Part shown: positions 25,362 through 34,834 of the stretch, piece by piece | Layout of the letters: each line of letters begins with the position of its first letter | Numbering within the stretch: position 1 is the first letter of the stretch | NCBI GenBank assembly: GCA_963753055.1 | Contig: CAVWAP010000003.1 | Coordinates: 124,001 to 188,000, forward strand | Reading direction: 5' to 3' | Length of the DNA stretch: 64,000 nucleotides | From: JAUWGC01 sp963753055 | GTDB taxonomy: Bacteria > Bacteroidota > Bacteroidia > Bacteroidales > B18-G4 | Program-made: the position numbers and the translations under genes | Notes under the pieces: generated by a model | What the model was told of the DNA's origin: nothing | Seen by the model: the letters and a program-made list of their open reading frames with translations, nothing else | Databases searched by the model: none

Positions 25362-27296
25362 ATGAAACTGATATCTCAATTGCAAATAATATCCATCACT
25401 ATTTTATTAGTGATTTCTACCAAGACTTACTCAGAATCCGGTGGTCCTTTAAGCCCTGCGCAAGCTGCATATGATGTTAATTACTATGACCTCGATCTTA
25501 CTATTGATCATGTTGCCCAAACAATCGGTGGCTCACTGCTCTGCCGTGCAGAGATTGTAAACCCAATCGACACACTCGTCATAGATCTTGATGATCCTTT
25601 CATCATTGACTCCATTCTTTTCAAACTAAACAATGGAACCTTTTCAAGTGTGGCTTTCATTCATGCAAATGATATAATTAATATAAACATTCCTGTATCT
25701 GTTACAACAGGCGATATGGTTACTGTACAAATCTTTTATAATGGAGCCCCGCGTATTGCATCCAATCCCCCATGGGGAGTTGGTTTTGTATGGGAAACGA
25801 CTTCAGGTGGCCAACCCTGGATCGGTGTAGCCTGTGAGGATGAGGGAGGTGATATCTGGTGGCCCTGTAAAGATCATCCATCTGACGAACCGGATTCAAT
25901 GTCCATGAGTTTCACCGTTTCAGATCCTCTTGTTTGTGTATCTAACGGACAGTATATGGGTAGCACAAACAATGGCAATAACACCACCACATTCGATTGG
26001 TTTATCTCCACCCCAATTAACAATTATAATGTTACTATCTATGCTGCTGAGTACTCACTGATTGAAGACAAATACATGAGTGTAATCGGTGATTCCATTC
26101 CGTTTTACTTTTGGGTACTTCCGGAATATTACAATACTGCAGTTAATTATATGGATGTCTTTCTAACAGAATTCAATTTTCTTGAGTCGATCTGCGGTCC
26201 TTTCCCATTTGGCACTGATAAACACGGTTGGGCACATGCCTCTTATTGGGGTATGGAGCATCAAACAATCATTGCTTATGGCCATAATTTTACAGTAAAC
26301 AGCTGGGGATATGATTATATACATTACCACGAATTGGCTCATGAGTGGTGGGGCAACCACATTACTGCAAAGGATTGGGCCGATATCTGGATACATGAAG
26401 GCCTGGCAACATATACGGAAGCTCTTTATGTAGAACACATGTCGGGCATGGATAGTTACCATGAATTCATGGATAACAAACGACCGGCCAATAATCATTC
26501 AAACCCATTGGCTCCGCGTGAAGCCTTAACTGCCTCTCAGGGGTTCAGCTTAAATCCGTACAACCGTGGTGCTTCAGTGATGCATACCATGCGTTATCAT
26601 ATAGGAGATGAAGCATTATTTAATTTACTCAAACGATGGGCTTATCCCGACTCAACCGACTTCGACAATACAAACGGACGACTCTGCCGGATATTAACGA
26701 CTGACGATATGAAAGAGCAGGCCGAAGAAGTAACAGGAATAGATCTTGATCCATTCTTTGAAGTCTTTTTCAGAGAAGCTGCCTATCCTGACCTGAATGT
26801 TGTCAGGGGTTTCGATGAAACGACCTTCACCTGGGAAACGGAAAATAACATTTTGCTGGACGTCAATATACCTGTTCTTGTAAACGGAGAGGAGCAAACT
26901 GTTGAAATGATCGACGGGGAAGGAAGCCTGGCCATTTCTCAAACAGATATACTGGTGATTGACCCCAAACAATGGATATTAATGGCTGACCCATCAATTA
27001 TTACTTCCATTAATGACAACGACACACAAATTAGCGGTTACCAGCTCGAACAGAGCTATCCAAACCCTTTTGCTCATTCAAGCACAATAGAATATTCATT
27101 ACCTGAACCACAGTTTGTTACGCTTAAAGTTTATGATATGCTTGGTGCAGAAATTATCACCCTCGTCAACGGAGAACAATCGCAGGGTATTCACGAAGTT
27201 TTGTTTGATGGAAGTGAACTTAAGAGCGGAATATATTTTTATCGTTTACAGGCAGGAAATTATACGGAAACCAGGAAGGTACTCTTATCTAAATAA
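25362..27296 (+). CDS. Secreted M1-family metallopeptidase with T9SS sorting domain
   Basis: 644 residues with a signal peptide (ends near SES) and an M1 peptidase fold. The zinc site is HELAHEWWGNH with the second Glu in IHEGLATYTEA, around residues 322-345. The exopeptidase motif usually read GAMEN is WGMEHQT here, a conservative departure. The last about 80 residues (YPNPF, IEYSLPE, KVYDMLG, GIYFYRLQAG) form a type A T9SS C-terminal domain, so the enzyme is exported and anchored or released outside the cell. It follows the RelA/SpoT gene by 34 bp but is likely a separate unit. Convergent with the two-component genes. Confidence 0.9.
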   Translation: MKLISQLQIISITILLVISTKTYSESGGPLSPAQAAYDVNYYDLDLTIDHVAQTIGGSLLCRAEIVNPIDTLVIDLDDPFIIDSILFKLNNGTFSSVAFIHANDIININIPVSVTTGDMVTVQIFYNGAPRIASNPPWGVGFVWETTSGGQPWIGVACEDEGGDIWWPCKDHPSDEPDSMSMSFTVSDPLVCVSNGQYMGSTNNGNNTTTFDWFISTPINNYNVTIYAAEYSLIEDKYMSVIGDSIPFYFWVLPEYYNTAVNYMDVFLTEFNFLESICGPFPFGTDKHGWAHASYWGMEHQTIIAYGHNFTVNSWGYDYIHYHELAHEWWGNHITAKDWADIWIHEGLATYTEALYVEHMSGMDSYHEFMDNKRPANNHSNPLAPREALTASQGFSLNPYNRGASVMHTMRYHIGDEALFNLLKRWAYPDSTDFDNTNGRLCRILTTDDMKEQAEEVTGIDLDPFFEVFFREAAYPDLNVVRGFDETTFTWETENNILLDVNIPVLVNGEEQTVEMIDGEGSLAISQTDILVIDPKQWILMADPSIITSINDNDTQISGYQLEQSYPNPFAHSSTIEYSLPEPQFVTLKVYDMLGAEIITLVNGEQSQGIHEVLFDGSELKSGIYFYRLQAGNYTETRKVLLSK

Positions 27297-27317
27297 AACA
27301 CATACGGAGAGTAAGGA

Positions 27318-28019
27318 TTATCCCTTGAACACATTGAGCTTATATCCACTTCCATGGATATTGACAATCTCTACAGTAGGATCCTCTTTGAGGAATTTTC
27401 TAAGCTTGGTGATAAATACATCCATGCTGCGGGTAGTAAAATAATTATCATCACCCCAGATGCTCTTCAATGCCTCTTCCCTGGATAAAACTGAGTTCAT
27501 CTGCCTGCATAACAGGAAAAGTAACTCAGATTCCTTGGGAGATAACTTCTGTACCTCCTCATCAAACCTAATGGTCCTTTGGTCATGGTTGAACAGGTAC
27601 TTACCGATCTGGTATTCATTTTTCACCTGCTTAACTAAATGTGCAAGGTTTCGCTTAAGTATAGCTTTGATCTTAAAAAGCAGTACTTCCGAGTCGAAGG
27701 GCTTGGTGATATAGTCATCTGCACCGATCCTGAATCCCTCCAACACATCTTTTTTCAAAGTCTTGGCTGTAAGAAAAATCAAGGGGATGTCAGCATCCAG
27801 CTCCCTGATATGCCGGGCAATGGTGAAACCATCAACGTTTGGGAGCATAACGTCAAGGATGCATATGCTGTACTTGTCTTGTTTATAAGCATCGATAGCC
27901 AGGGAGCCATCTTCAACCCATTCAACAAAGAAGTCATGGATCTCAAGATAAGACTTCAAGACCGCTCCGAAGTTCTTATCATCTTCAACCATAAATATTT
28001 TTACCACCGGGTCACTCAT
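27318..28019 (-). CDS. OmpR-family response regulator (RprY-like)
   Basis: 233 residues from the ATG at 28019 (MSDPVVKIF). The receiver domain has the acidic pair EDD, the phospho-acceptor Asp in CILDVMLP (about 52), Thr in FLTAK and Lys in TKPFDSE. The C-terminal winged helix (about 135-233) has the recognition segment SMDVFITKLRKFL. The start codon overlaps the end of the histidine kinase gene by eight bases, so the pair is translationally coupled. The divergent promoter region carries four TTAAC boxes with 10-11 bp spacing, a plausible binding site for this type of regulator, which binds 11-bp-spaced direct repeats. Confidence 0.92.
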   Translation of the reverse strand: MSDPVVKIFMVEDDKNFGAVLKSYLEIHDFFVEWVEDGSLAIDAYKQDKYSICILDVMLPNVDGFTIARHIRELDADIPLIFLTAKTLKKDVLEGFRIGADDYITKPFDSEVLLFKIKAILKRNLAHLVKQVKNEYQIGKYLFNHDQRTIRFDEEVQKLSPKESELLFLLCRQMNSVLSREEALKSIWGDDNYFTTRSMDVFITKLRKFLKEDPTVEIVNIHGSGYKLNVFKG

Positions 28020-29736
28020 CATCAGCAATAGTTGGAATGATTAATTCAAATGTACTGCCTTTACCTGTATCGCTGGTTATTTTTATCTTCCCTTTGATGA
28101 CCTGCAGGACAGCCCTAACATATGCCAGTCCAAGCCCGAAACCTTTAACATTATGAATATTACCGCTTGTTTGCCGGTAAAACTTCTCAAAGATCTTCTT
28201 CTGTACTTCCTTTGACATGCCGATACCTTGATCCTGCACCTTAATCGAAATATGCTGGTCGGTATTCACAGTCGAAACAGTGATCTCCGGTGCTTCAGGA
28301 GAGTATTTATTGGCATTATCCAAAAGATTCAAAATAGCATTGGTAAAATGTTCTTCATCCACCCTGGCAATATGGCTTGTGGCTTCCAGGTTGACAACTA
28401 TTTTTCCATTTCTTTCTTCTATTTGTAGCGATATTTTACGAATGGCATTTCTGATCAATTCATGAAGGTCATAAGGCTGCATGTTAAACTCAATCTCGTG
28501 TTTGTCGAGCAACGACATCTGGAGCACATTCTCAACCTGTGAGTTCATTCTTTTATTCTCTTCCTTGATTATACCTGTATAATAAAGAATGTTGTCCTTC
28601 TTATCCAGTGTTTTAGGGTTGTTTATGGAATCAACAGCCAGGGAAATAGTGGCAATAGGTGTCTTGAACTCATGTGTCATATTATTGATAAAGTCTGTTT
28701 TGATATCAGATATGCGCTTTTGACGAAGTATCATATAAATGGTAGTCCCGAATGTTGTTAATATGATAAGTGTAAGTATCGCAGAAATAATCAACAGCAA
28801 AGAAATGGACTTCAGCATATTGATGTTCTTATCCGGGAAGCTCAGGAATAACTGGTAATTATTTTGCTCATAGATCTCCTGTGGAAACAGGGATATCCAA
28901 TAAGCATCAAGCATTGTATCGAAACTAAAGTTCTCTGATTGAATAGGGAACGGTGCATCCTCGTCGTCAGATTCAATGGCAAACTCAAATTTCTGATCAA
29001 TGCCATTTGACCATAAAGTTATTTCAATTACATCGTTCAGATCTTTCGGAGAATACAACTCTTCAATAGGCTTTATGAGGTCTTCTGCTTCGATCACCAT
29101 CCTTTCAAAAACCTCCCCTAACTTCCTGGCCTTAGAGGTTTTGGCATCAGGGTGCCTGACGATAAAATAATTATTGGAATCTCCGGTACTGACCGTATAT
29201 ACATAATTACCAAATATGGCATTACTTAAAGTATCGATCTTGTAATAGCCCTTTATTGCTTGGATGGTATGCCTGATACTGTCGTAATCCATATCAACTT
29301 TCAGGTCCACTGCAAGGTCTTGAGATGCGATAGTTACTTTATCACCATCAGAAATATAAGCAATCTCACTTTCTCCATCAAGGCTCATATTGCTCTGCCA
29401 AACATAAACATCACTATCATTCTCATCATTGATAATATTAACTACGTGATCTGATGATCCAACACCAATGGATATCGCAGGCAGCGTATCTGTACCATTG
29501 TAATTCTGCCTGACCATGTTCTTTTCAAATCGTTTTAGCTTGTCAGAAATGAGTACAACATTTTCTCTTTTTTCAACCATCTCGGCAATTTCCTTCATGG
29601 CTATTTTCACATTCTGATCAAACTGTGCCTCCTTAAGCTGAATGGCATTATTGATCCAGTAAAGCTGAATCATAATTATACCAACCAGGGAAGTTGCCAT
29701 CAGAAATATGAGCAATATGAACCATTTTCTCTTCAT
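28012..29736 (-). CDS. Sensor histidine kinase, RprX-like
   Basis: 574 residues: a first membrane segment (about 5-28), a large periplasmic sensor region (about 29-305), a second membrane segment (SISLLLIISAILTLIILTTF), then the dimerisation domain with the phospho-His in NNMTHEFKTPIA (about 353) and the ATPase domain (NLLDNANKY, DQGIGMS, GFGLGLAYVRAV). No HAMP domain is apparent. The sensor region has no family I recognise. Encoded with its response regulator; a divergent acidic secreted protein follows the shared upstream region. Confidence 0.9.
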   Translation of the reverse strand: MKRKWFILLIFLMATSLVGIIMIQLYWINNAIQLKEAQFDQNVKIAMKEIAEMVEKRENVVLISDKLKRFEKNMVRQNYNGTDTLPAISIGVGSSDHVVNIINDENDSDVYVWQSNMSLDGESEIAYISDGDKVTIASQDLAVDLKVDMDYDSIRHTIQAIKGYYKIDTLSNAIFGNYVYTVSTGDSNNYFIVRHPDAKTSKARKLGEVFERMVIEAEDLIKPIEELYSPKDLNDVIEITLWSNGIDQKFEFAIESDDEDAPFPIQSENFSFDTMLDAYWISLFPQEIYEQNNYQLFLSFPDKNINMLKSISLLLIISAILTLIILTTFGTTIYMILRQKRISDIKTDFINNMTHEFKTPIATISLAVDSINNPKTLDKKDNILYYTGIIKEENKRMNSQVENVLQMSLLDKHEIEFNMQPYDLHELIRNAIRKISLQIEERNGKIVVNLEATSHIARVDEEHFTNAILNLLDNANKYSPEAPEITVSTVNTDQHISIKVQDQGIGMSKEVQKKIFEKFYRQTSGNIHNVKGFGLGLAYVRAVLQVIKGKIKITSDTGKGSTFELIIPTIADDE

Positions 29737-29777
29737 GAATTCAAAAATAGGGAAAAATCAGGCTGAAATAAATGACT

Positions 29778-29844
29778 TTAACCTTTTCTTAACCTTTTTT
29801 AACTTCTCCTTAACTTAACTGAGCATCAGCGGAATATACATTTG
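29778..29844 (+). promoter_or_regulatory. TTAAC box array and -7 element between the two-component operon and the acidic cargo gene
   Basis: TTAAC occurs at 29778, 29789, 29799, 29810 and 29815, giving steps of 11, 10, 11 and 5 bases. Each of the first three is followed by a pyrimidine stretch. A Bacteroidota -7 element TACATTTG lies at 29837-29844, with no -33 TTG at the usual distance. This is the layout of a promoter that depends on an activator binding in place of the -33 element. Confidence 0.6.
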
Positions 29845-29878
29845 TAAAACAAATAAGTTGAACTAAAATTAAACAAAA

Positions 29879-30838
29879 ATGAAAAGCTTTAATCAACTGT
29901 TAAGCCGTACCATATTTATAATTGCTGCCCTTGTCTTCCTGGCAGGCCAGAATGCTTTTGCACAGGAAAAAGAAAAAGAAAAGGAAGCAAAGGTTGTCAA
30001 AATTAAAATTTCAAAGCAAAAGGGCGATGAAGTAATTATTGACACGATATATATGGCCGACCTGGACAACCTGGAAGGTCTTGACTTGAAAGAGGAAGTG
30101 GGAAAAATCATCGATATTGAACTGGATGGCCTTGAAGATATGGAGACCTTAAAGGATATCTATATCAGTGTGGGTTCGGATGTTGATGTTGATGTTGATA
30201 TTGACAGTGACAGCGATACCGATAAGGAGAAGAATGTCATGGTCTGGACTACTGTTTCAGATGAGGGCTCAAAGAAAGTAATTAAGCTGAAATGCGCAGA
30301 AGGAGGAGAGGATATCGTGTTCATCAGTGATGGGGATGCAAAACTTGAGGTCGACAAAGGATATGTATTTATCATGGAATCCGAAGGTGATAGCAAGAAA
30401 TTCAGAATAGCTATGGAAAAGGCCTCAGGAGATGAATCATTGATAGGTGTCTACAAAATTGATGAAGATGGAGATGGAGATGAGAGGACAATAATCATTC
30501 ATACGCTTGAATATTCCAGCCTGAAGGATGAGGACAAAGAAGTACTGAATAAAGCCGGAATAAAACTGCCGGAGAGCCATCTCGAATTGAAAGAGCTATT
30601 CTTTTTTCCTAATCCAAATGAAGGGCAGTTTACTTTATCCTTTTCCACAGAAAAAAAAGGTGATCTTGATGTGAAAGTTATTGATATCAATGGGAAGGTT
30701 GTTCACCAGGAAACCTTCAATAATTTCACCGGAAAGTATAACAAGGAAATAGATATCACGGAAAACAGCAAAGGCACATATTTTCTTATCATCCAACATG
30801 GTAAGGATGTTGCAGCCCACAAAATCATTTATCAATAA
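29879..30838 (+). CDS. Acidic secreted protein with T9SS sorting domain
   Basis: 319 residues with a signal peptide (ends near NAFAQ-E). The mature part has a Lys/Glu-rich tract (QEKEKEKEAKV), then an Asp-alternating stretch (VDVDVDIDSDSDTDKE) and further Asp/Glu clusters (DEDGDGDERT), which could bind calcium. The last about 80 residues (FFFPNPNEGQFTLSF, VIDINGKVV, GTYFLIIQHG) are a T9SS C-terminal domain. No enzyme motif is visible. It is divergent from the two-component system and its promoter carries the TTAAC boxes, so it is a likely target of that system. A strong terminator follows. Confidence 0.8.
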   Translation: MKSFNQLLSRTIFIIAALVFLAGQNAFAQEKEKEKEAKVVKIKISKQKGDEVIIDTIYMADLDNLEGLDLKEEVGKIIDIELDGLEDMETLKDIYISVGSDVDVDVDIDSDSDTDKEKNVMVWTTVSDEGSKKVIKLKCAEGGEDIVFISDGDAKLEVDKGYVFIMESEGDSKKFRIAMEKASGDESLIGVYKIDEDGDGDERTIIIHTLEYSSLKDEDKEVLNKAGIKLPESHLELKELFFFPNPNEGQFTLSFSTEKKGDLDVKVIDINGKVVHQETFNNFTGKYNKEIDITENSKGTYFLIIQHGKDVAAHKIIYQ

Positions 30839-30880
30839 GATGGATTAACATCCGATCCATTATTTTTGGTTTATCATTCA

Positions 30881-30905
30881 AAACCGGCCTGGTGCCGGTT
30901 TTTTT
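30881..30905 (+). terminator. Rho-independent terminator
   Basis: Perfect stem AAACCGGC - CTGGT - GCCGGTTT followed by a T-run, 42 bp after the acidic cargo gene. Confidence 0.9.
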
Positions 30906-30963
30906 GTGCATAATCAGCAGATATTATGTAAATTTGAAATTAGCATTATCAAACCCAACCGAA

Positions 30964-31917
30964 ATGAGAAAAAAAATTACCCGTAGGACCTTCATTAAAA
31001 GGTCAGCAGGAGCAGGTGTGGCCACATTCCTGGGCGCAAGCCTGATCCCAAAAGCGCTTTTCAGTCTGCAGCCTTCCGGAGTAGATATATCAATCGTCAA
31101 TGGTACGGACTACTACAAGAGTACAGTTAAGGCCATAGAGGCCTTAGGTGGCATGAACAAATTTGTTAAAAATGGATCAAAAGTAGGGTTATTGGTCAAT
31201 TCCGCATTCGATATCAAAGGTGCTTATGTAAATCCTGATATTCCACTGGCCATAATAAGAATGTGCTATGAGGCCGGGGCAGATGAAATTATTTGTCTTC
31301 AGAAAATCAGTGATGAATATTGGAAGCAGAGCTATGTACCTGATAAAATCAGGGGAGATGCCAGCAAGCTGAAGCAGATAGAATCAAATGTATTTCCCGC
31401 TGAGATGAATCTTGAAGATTGGCGCATGATACCTAAAATTCAGGGAGCTGAGCTATTAAAGGATACAGAGATAATTAAGTCTGTGTTTGACGTTGACACA
31501 TTTATCAATATTCCTATTGCAAAACATCATGCTACCACACTTTATACCGGTGCATTAAAAAATATGATGGGTTTATGCACCCGTAAGACTAATGTCAACA
31601 TGCACCTGGGTGGCGGGGAAAGGAATGATCCCAAATACCTGGGACAGAGCATTGCTGAGATAAGTCTGGCCCGTAAACCTGACCTTATTGTCGTGGATGC
31701 CACTGAGTTTATCACGACCAACGGGCCTAATGGACCCGGGGAAATGAAAAAACTTGATAAAGTAGTTGCCGGAACGGATATTGTAGCTGTTGATGCTTTA
31801 TGTTGTACTTATGTAAACTTTACCCCTGATGAAATTGTTTCAATTGGCAAAGCTCATGATATGGGAATTGGTAATAAAAACTATAAACAATTAAATATTA
31901 CTGAATTTACTGCCTGA
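30964..31917 (+). CDS. DUF362 protein with Tat signal
   Basis: 317 residues from the ATG at 30964, chosen because the upstream frame crosses the terminator and because the sequence then begins RKKITRRTFIKRSAGAG, a twin-arginine signal. The remainder matches the DUF362 domain (KVGLLVNSAFD, PIAKHHATTLYTGALKNMMG, IVVDATEF). The function is not established; many members bind iron-sulfur or metal cofactors, but no CxxCxxC cluster motif is visible here. It would be exported folded across the inner membrane. Two genes of unknown function on the same strand follow and may be an operon. Confidence 0.8.
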   Translation: MRKKITRRTFIKRSAGAGVATFLGASLIPKALFSLQPSGVDISIVNGTDYYKSTVKAIEALGGMNKFVKNGSKVGLLVNSAFDIKGAYVNPDIPLAIIRMCYEAGADEIICLQKISDEYWKQSYVPDKIRGDASKLKQIESNVFPAEMNLEDWRMIPKIQGAELLKDTEIIKSVFDVDTFINIPIAKHHATTLYTGALKNMMGLCTRKTNVNMHLGGGERNDPKYLGQSIAEISLARKPDLIVVDATEFITTNGPNGPGEMKKLDKVVAGTDIVAVDALCCTYVNFTPDEIVSIGKAHDMGIGNKNYKQLNITEFTA

Positions 31918-31985
31918 TGAAAGAGATCAAACATAATCTTGACGTTGTCTATCAATAGGTACATTGCTCATCAAAATCCATCATT

Positions 31986-32900
31986 ATGAAGATTAAATAT
32001 TTGGTCCCGCTGCTAATGGTTGCTGCCATTAACCTTTCCTTGTATTCACAAGATACCAGCCTGGTAAAGCTTCTTCCCCGTGATGGTGATCTTGAATCCT
32101 TGAGCATGAAATCCGAAATTGAATCCTATGTTGGTGATGACCTGTTTTTTCTTATCAATGGCGGGGCAGACCTTTACCTTGAATACGGGTTTGTCCAGGT
32201 CATCTGCGCCGATTACTCGAATGAAGCAGGTAATTCATTGCACATTGAAATATATGAAATGGAAGACCGTGCAGCTGCCTTTGGAATTTATTCTTTCCAG
32301 CATATGAGTGATGATGAACCGGACGAAATTGGTGAAAGAGGGCAAATTGTGAAAAATAACGCCCTGTTAATAAAAGATAAGTATGTCATTAAAATGTTTA
32401 CAAAATTTCCCGAGGACAACGCTGAAGAACTATTGAAGACAACCGCAGACCTAATTGCATCGAGGATCACCACCGAGAATGCAAGGCCGCTTTTATTGCC
32501 TTATCTCCTTCCTGTGCAGGATAATGATTACCCGCAGGTTAAATTAATCAGAGGTTCAATTGCCCTTCGGAATATCTATAATTTCCATAACGAAGACATT
32601 TTCAGTATTGATGATGGCGTTGTGGGGATTTATCAGGAATATTCGATATTTATCTTCCAGTATCCAGGTACACTTAAGGCCCTTCAACAGTTTGGAGTGG
32701 TCAAAAGCCAGTTAGAGAAAGAAGATCGCTTCAGTAACTTCTATTCACAGAAACACCAGTTCCAAATGATTGATAAGAAGGGTAATAAGATTAATTTTTT
32801 AACCTTTGACAAATTTATTATCGCATTTATTTACCAGGGGAACAGGAATCTCACTCCACTGATCGAGGAAATCAAATTCAACATCGACCTTTCATTCTGA
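31986..32900 (+). CDS. Secreted protein, possibly DUF6599-like
   Basis: 304 residues with a signal peptide (ends near LYSQ-D). The opening after the signal (LVKLLPRDGDLESLSM) and the segments GADLYLEYGFVQVICADY, HIEIYEMEDRAAAFGIYSF resemble the DUF6599 family, found downstream of DUF362 or related proteins in other genomes. I give this family only as a possibility. There is no membrane anchor beyond the signal, so the protein is probably periplasmic. It follows the DUF362 gene by 68 bp on the same strand and precedes the SRPBCC gene. Confidence 0.6.
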   Translation: MKIKYLVPLLMVAAINLSLYSQDTSLVKLLPRDGDLESLSMKSEIESYVGDDLFFLINGGADLYLEYGFVQVICADYSNEAGNSLHIEIYEMEDRAAAFGIYSFQHMSDDEPDEIGERGQIVKNNALLIKDKYVIKMFTKFPEDNAEELLKTTADLIASRITTENARPLLLPYLLPVQDNDYPQVKLIRGSIALRNIYNFHNEDIFSIDDGVVGIYQEYSIFIFQYPGTLKALQQFGVVKSQLEKEDRFSNFYSQKHQFQMIDKKGNKINFLTFDKFIIAFIYQGNRNLTPLIEEIKFNIDLSF

Positions 32901-32981
32901 CTTATTGAATAGTTGATAAGTTTTAGTAGACATTCGCATTCACATTTACTATATTTGAATACATAAACAACAATTAAGCCT

Positions 32982-33977
32982 ATGAAGATCTTAAGGAAAG
33001 TCATTATCTGGATTATTGCCATTCTCGCCATTTTAGTGATTGTGGCATACCTTTTACCAAGGAATTACATGGTTGAAAGGAGCGTTGTCATCAATGCTGA
33101 CAAAGAAATTATTTATGATTATCTCTGCGACTTCGACAAATGGGAAGAATGGACGCCCTGGAGCGACGATATGGATAGTACAATGACTATGGAAGTAGTT
33201 GGAAACTGCGAAGTAGGAGCCATACAAAAGTGGTCGGATGAAAATGGCGATGGCCAACTGGTCGTTACCGAGCTGATCCCATACCAATTGGTTCAATATG
33301 ACCTCTCATTCTATAGCGGGAAATATGCATCTGTCGGGAAATTGAGTATTGAGCCCCAGGATGAAGAAGGCTTCGTGGTGACATGGTCGGATGAAGGTGA
33401 CCTTGGGTATAACCCTATTAACAGGTACTACGGACTTATGATGGACAGTCAGGTAGGCCCGCAATTCCTGGAAGGCCTGGAGAACCTCAAAAAGATCTGT
33501 GAGGCGCAGCCTCCCTACCCCTCAATAGAAATTGCTGAGATACAGGGACAAGCCGCCCTCACAATAAAGGGAACCTGTAACATCAATGAAATAGGGGATA
33601 AGCTGGGTGAGTTTTACGGAAAACTCATGGCGTATGCGACTAAAAGAAAAGTTAAACCTGCAGGCCCGCCATATGCCATATACTATGAGTGGAATGAAGG
33701 AGGAACGACCACCTTTGAGGCAGGTTTTCCTGTAGAAAGAGAAGTCAAAGGAAAAGATGATATTCTGGCTACAAATTCACCTGGTGGGAAAGTTGTAAAA
33801 ATTCTTAAAGTGGGACCTTATGAAGACAGCTATATTGCTCATGATGCAATCCAAAAGTACATCAAGGTCAACGGACTTGAGATGACCGGTCCACCCTGGG
33901 AAGTTTACATCACTGATCCAATGGAAGAACCCGATGACAGTAAATGGGAAACGCTGATACTGTATCCAATTAAGTAA
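32982..33977 (+). CDS. SRPBCC domain plus GyrI-like domain protein
   Basis: 331 residues. An N-terminal membrane anchor (VIIWIIAILAILVIVAYLL) is followed by an SRPBCC/polyketide-cyclase-like domain (about 30-170; IYDYLCDFDKWEEWTPWSDDM) and a C-terminal GyrI-like effector-binding domain (about 180-331; KVVKILKVGPYEDSY, MEEPDDSKWETLILYPI). This two-domain pairing is known among transcription-factor-linked sensors, but here no DNA-binding part is present. A -7-like TATATTTG at 32950 lacks a -33 TTG. Function unknown; a ligand-sensing or lipid-carrier role is inference. Confidence 0.8.
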   Translation: MKILRKVIIWIIAILAILVIVAYLLPRNYMVERSVVINADKEIIYDYLCDFDKWEEWTPWSDDMDSTMTMEVVGNCEVGAIQKWSDENGDGQLVVTELIPYQLVQYDLSFYSGKYASVGKLSIEPQDEEGFVVTWSDEGDLGYNPINRYYGLMMDSQVGPQFLEGLENLKKICEAQPPYPSIEIAEIQGQAALTIKGTCNINEIGDKLGEFYGKLMAYATKRKVKPAGPPYAIYYEWNEGGTTTFEAGFPVEREVKGKDDILATNSPGGKVVKILKVGPYEDSYIAHDAIQKYIKVNGLEMTGPPWEVYITDPMEEPDDSKWETLILYPIK

Positions 33978-34009
33978 TTGCACGACGTAGCGATTGAAAG
34001 AAATTTGTT

Positions 34010-34834
34010 ATGTGTGGGAGGTACGTCCTTGTTCAGAAAGTAGAAGTAATTGAAAAACGGTTCAATGTCACTGCAACTGCGACATTGGATTATAAGCCAA
34101 GTTATAACATATCACCGGGGCAGTTTGCTCCGGTGATCACTTCTGATAATCCCCGGGAGCTGGAACTGGCACAGTTTGGCATGACACCTTTCTGGGCGAA
34201 GAAACCCATGTACCTTTTCAATGCACGCAGTGAAGGTGACCATAACCAGGAGAATGATCCCTCATTCAAAGGGGCCAGGGGTATCATCTCCAAGCCTGCT
34301 TTCCGCAAACCCATCCGTTCCCAGCGATGCCTGGTATTAGCCGATTGTTTCATCGAGGGTACTGTTAAAGAAAAGCTGAGCAAGCCTTTTGTAGTCTATT
34401 TAAAAGATAATCAAAGGCCATTTGCCTTTGCAGGTATATGGGATACATGGCTGAACAAGGACACAGGAGAACTCCTGAGATCTTTTTCCATTATCACCAC
34501 TGTGGCCAATGAATTATTGCAGAAATTGCCTCATCACCGCTCCCCGGTAATTTTACGAAAGAAAGATGAGCAAAAATGGATTAATCCTGAGCTTCCTCTC
34601 ACTGATGTCACCAAATTGCTAAAGCCATTCCCTGCTGAACTAATGAATGCATACCCCATCTCAACTGATATCAAAAACCCCAGGTCTGACGGAGCTCATT
34701 TGCTCTCACCTGTTGGAGAAAGGCTCAGTCAGGAGTTTGATATAAAAAAGAGTGAAGATCTCAACCTTCAGGGTATGGGAACCAATAAGCGGTATAAGGA
34801 AGATGGCAATTCCCTTAAGTTTGAGCTGGATTAA
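34010..34834 (+). CDS. SOS response-associated peptidase HMCES/YedK (SRAP)
   Basis: 274 residues. The family begins with Met-Cys; Cys2 forms a DNA-protein crosslink with abasic sites in single-stranded DNA. MCGRYV, the Asn in FNARSEG, the Glu in DCFIEG and the His in PHHRSPVIL are all present. It protects abasic sites during replication, a role that fits the neighbouring error-prone polymerase genes. It is oriented opposite to dnaE and their stop codons overlap by four bases, so it is not in the same transcript. I see no operator-like palindromes near its start. Confidence 0.93.
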   Translation: MCGRYVLVQKVEVIEKRFNVTATATLDYKPSYNISPGQFAPVITSDNPRELELAQFGMTPFWAKKPMYLFNARSEGDHNQENDPSFKGARGIISKPAFRKPIRSQRCLVLADCFIEGTVKEKLSKPFVVYLKDNQRPFAFAGIWDTWLNKDTGELLRSFSIITTVANELLQKLPHHRSPVILRKKDEQKWINPELPLTDVTKLLKPFPAELMNAYPISTDIKNPRSDGAHLLSPVGERLSQEFDIKKSEDLNLQGMGTNKRYKEDGNSLKFELD

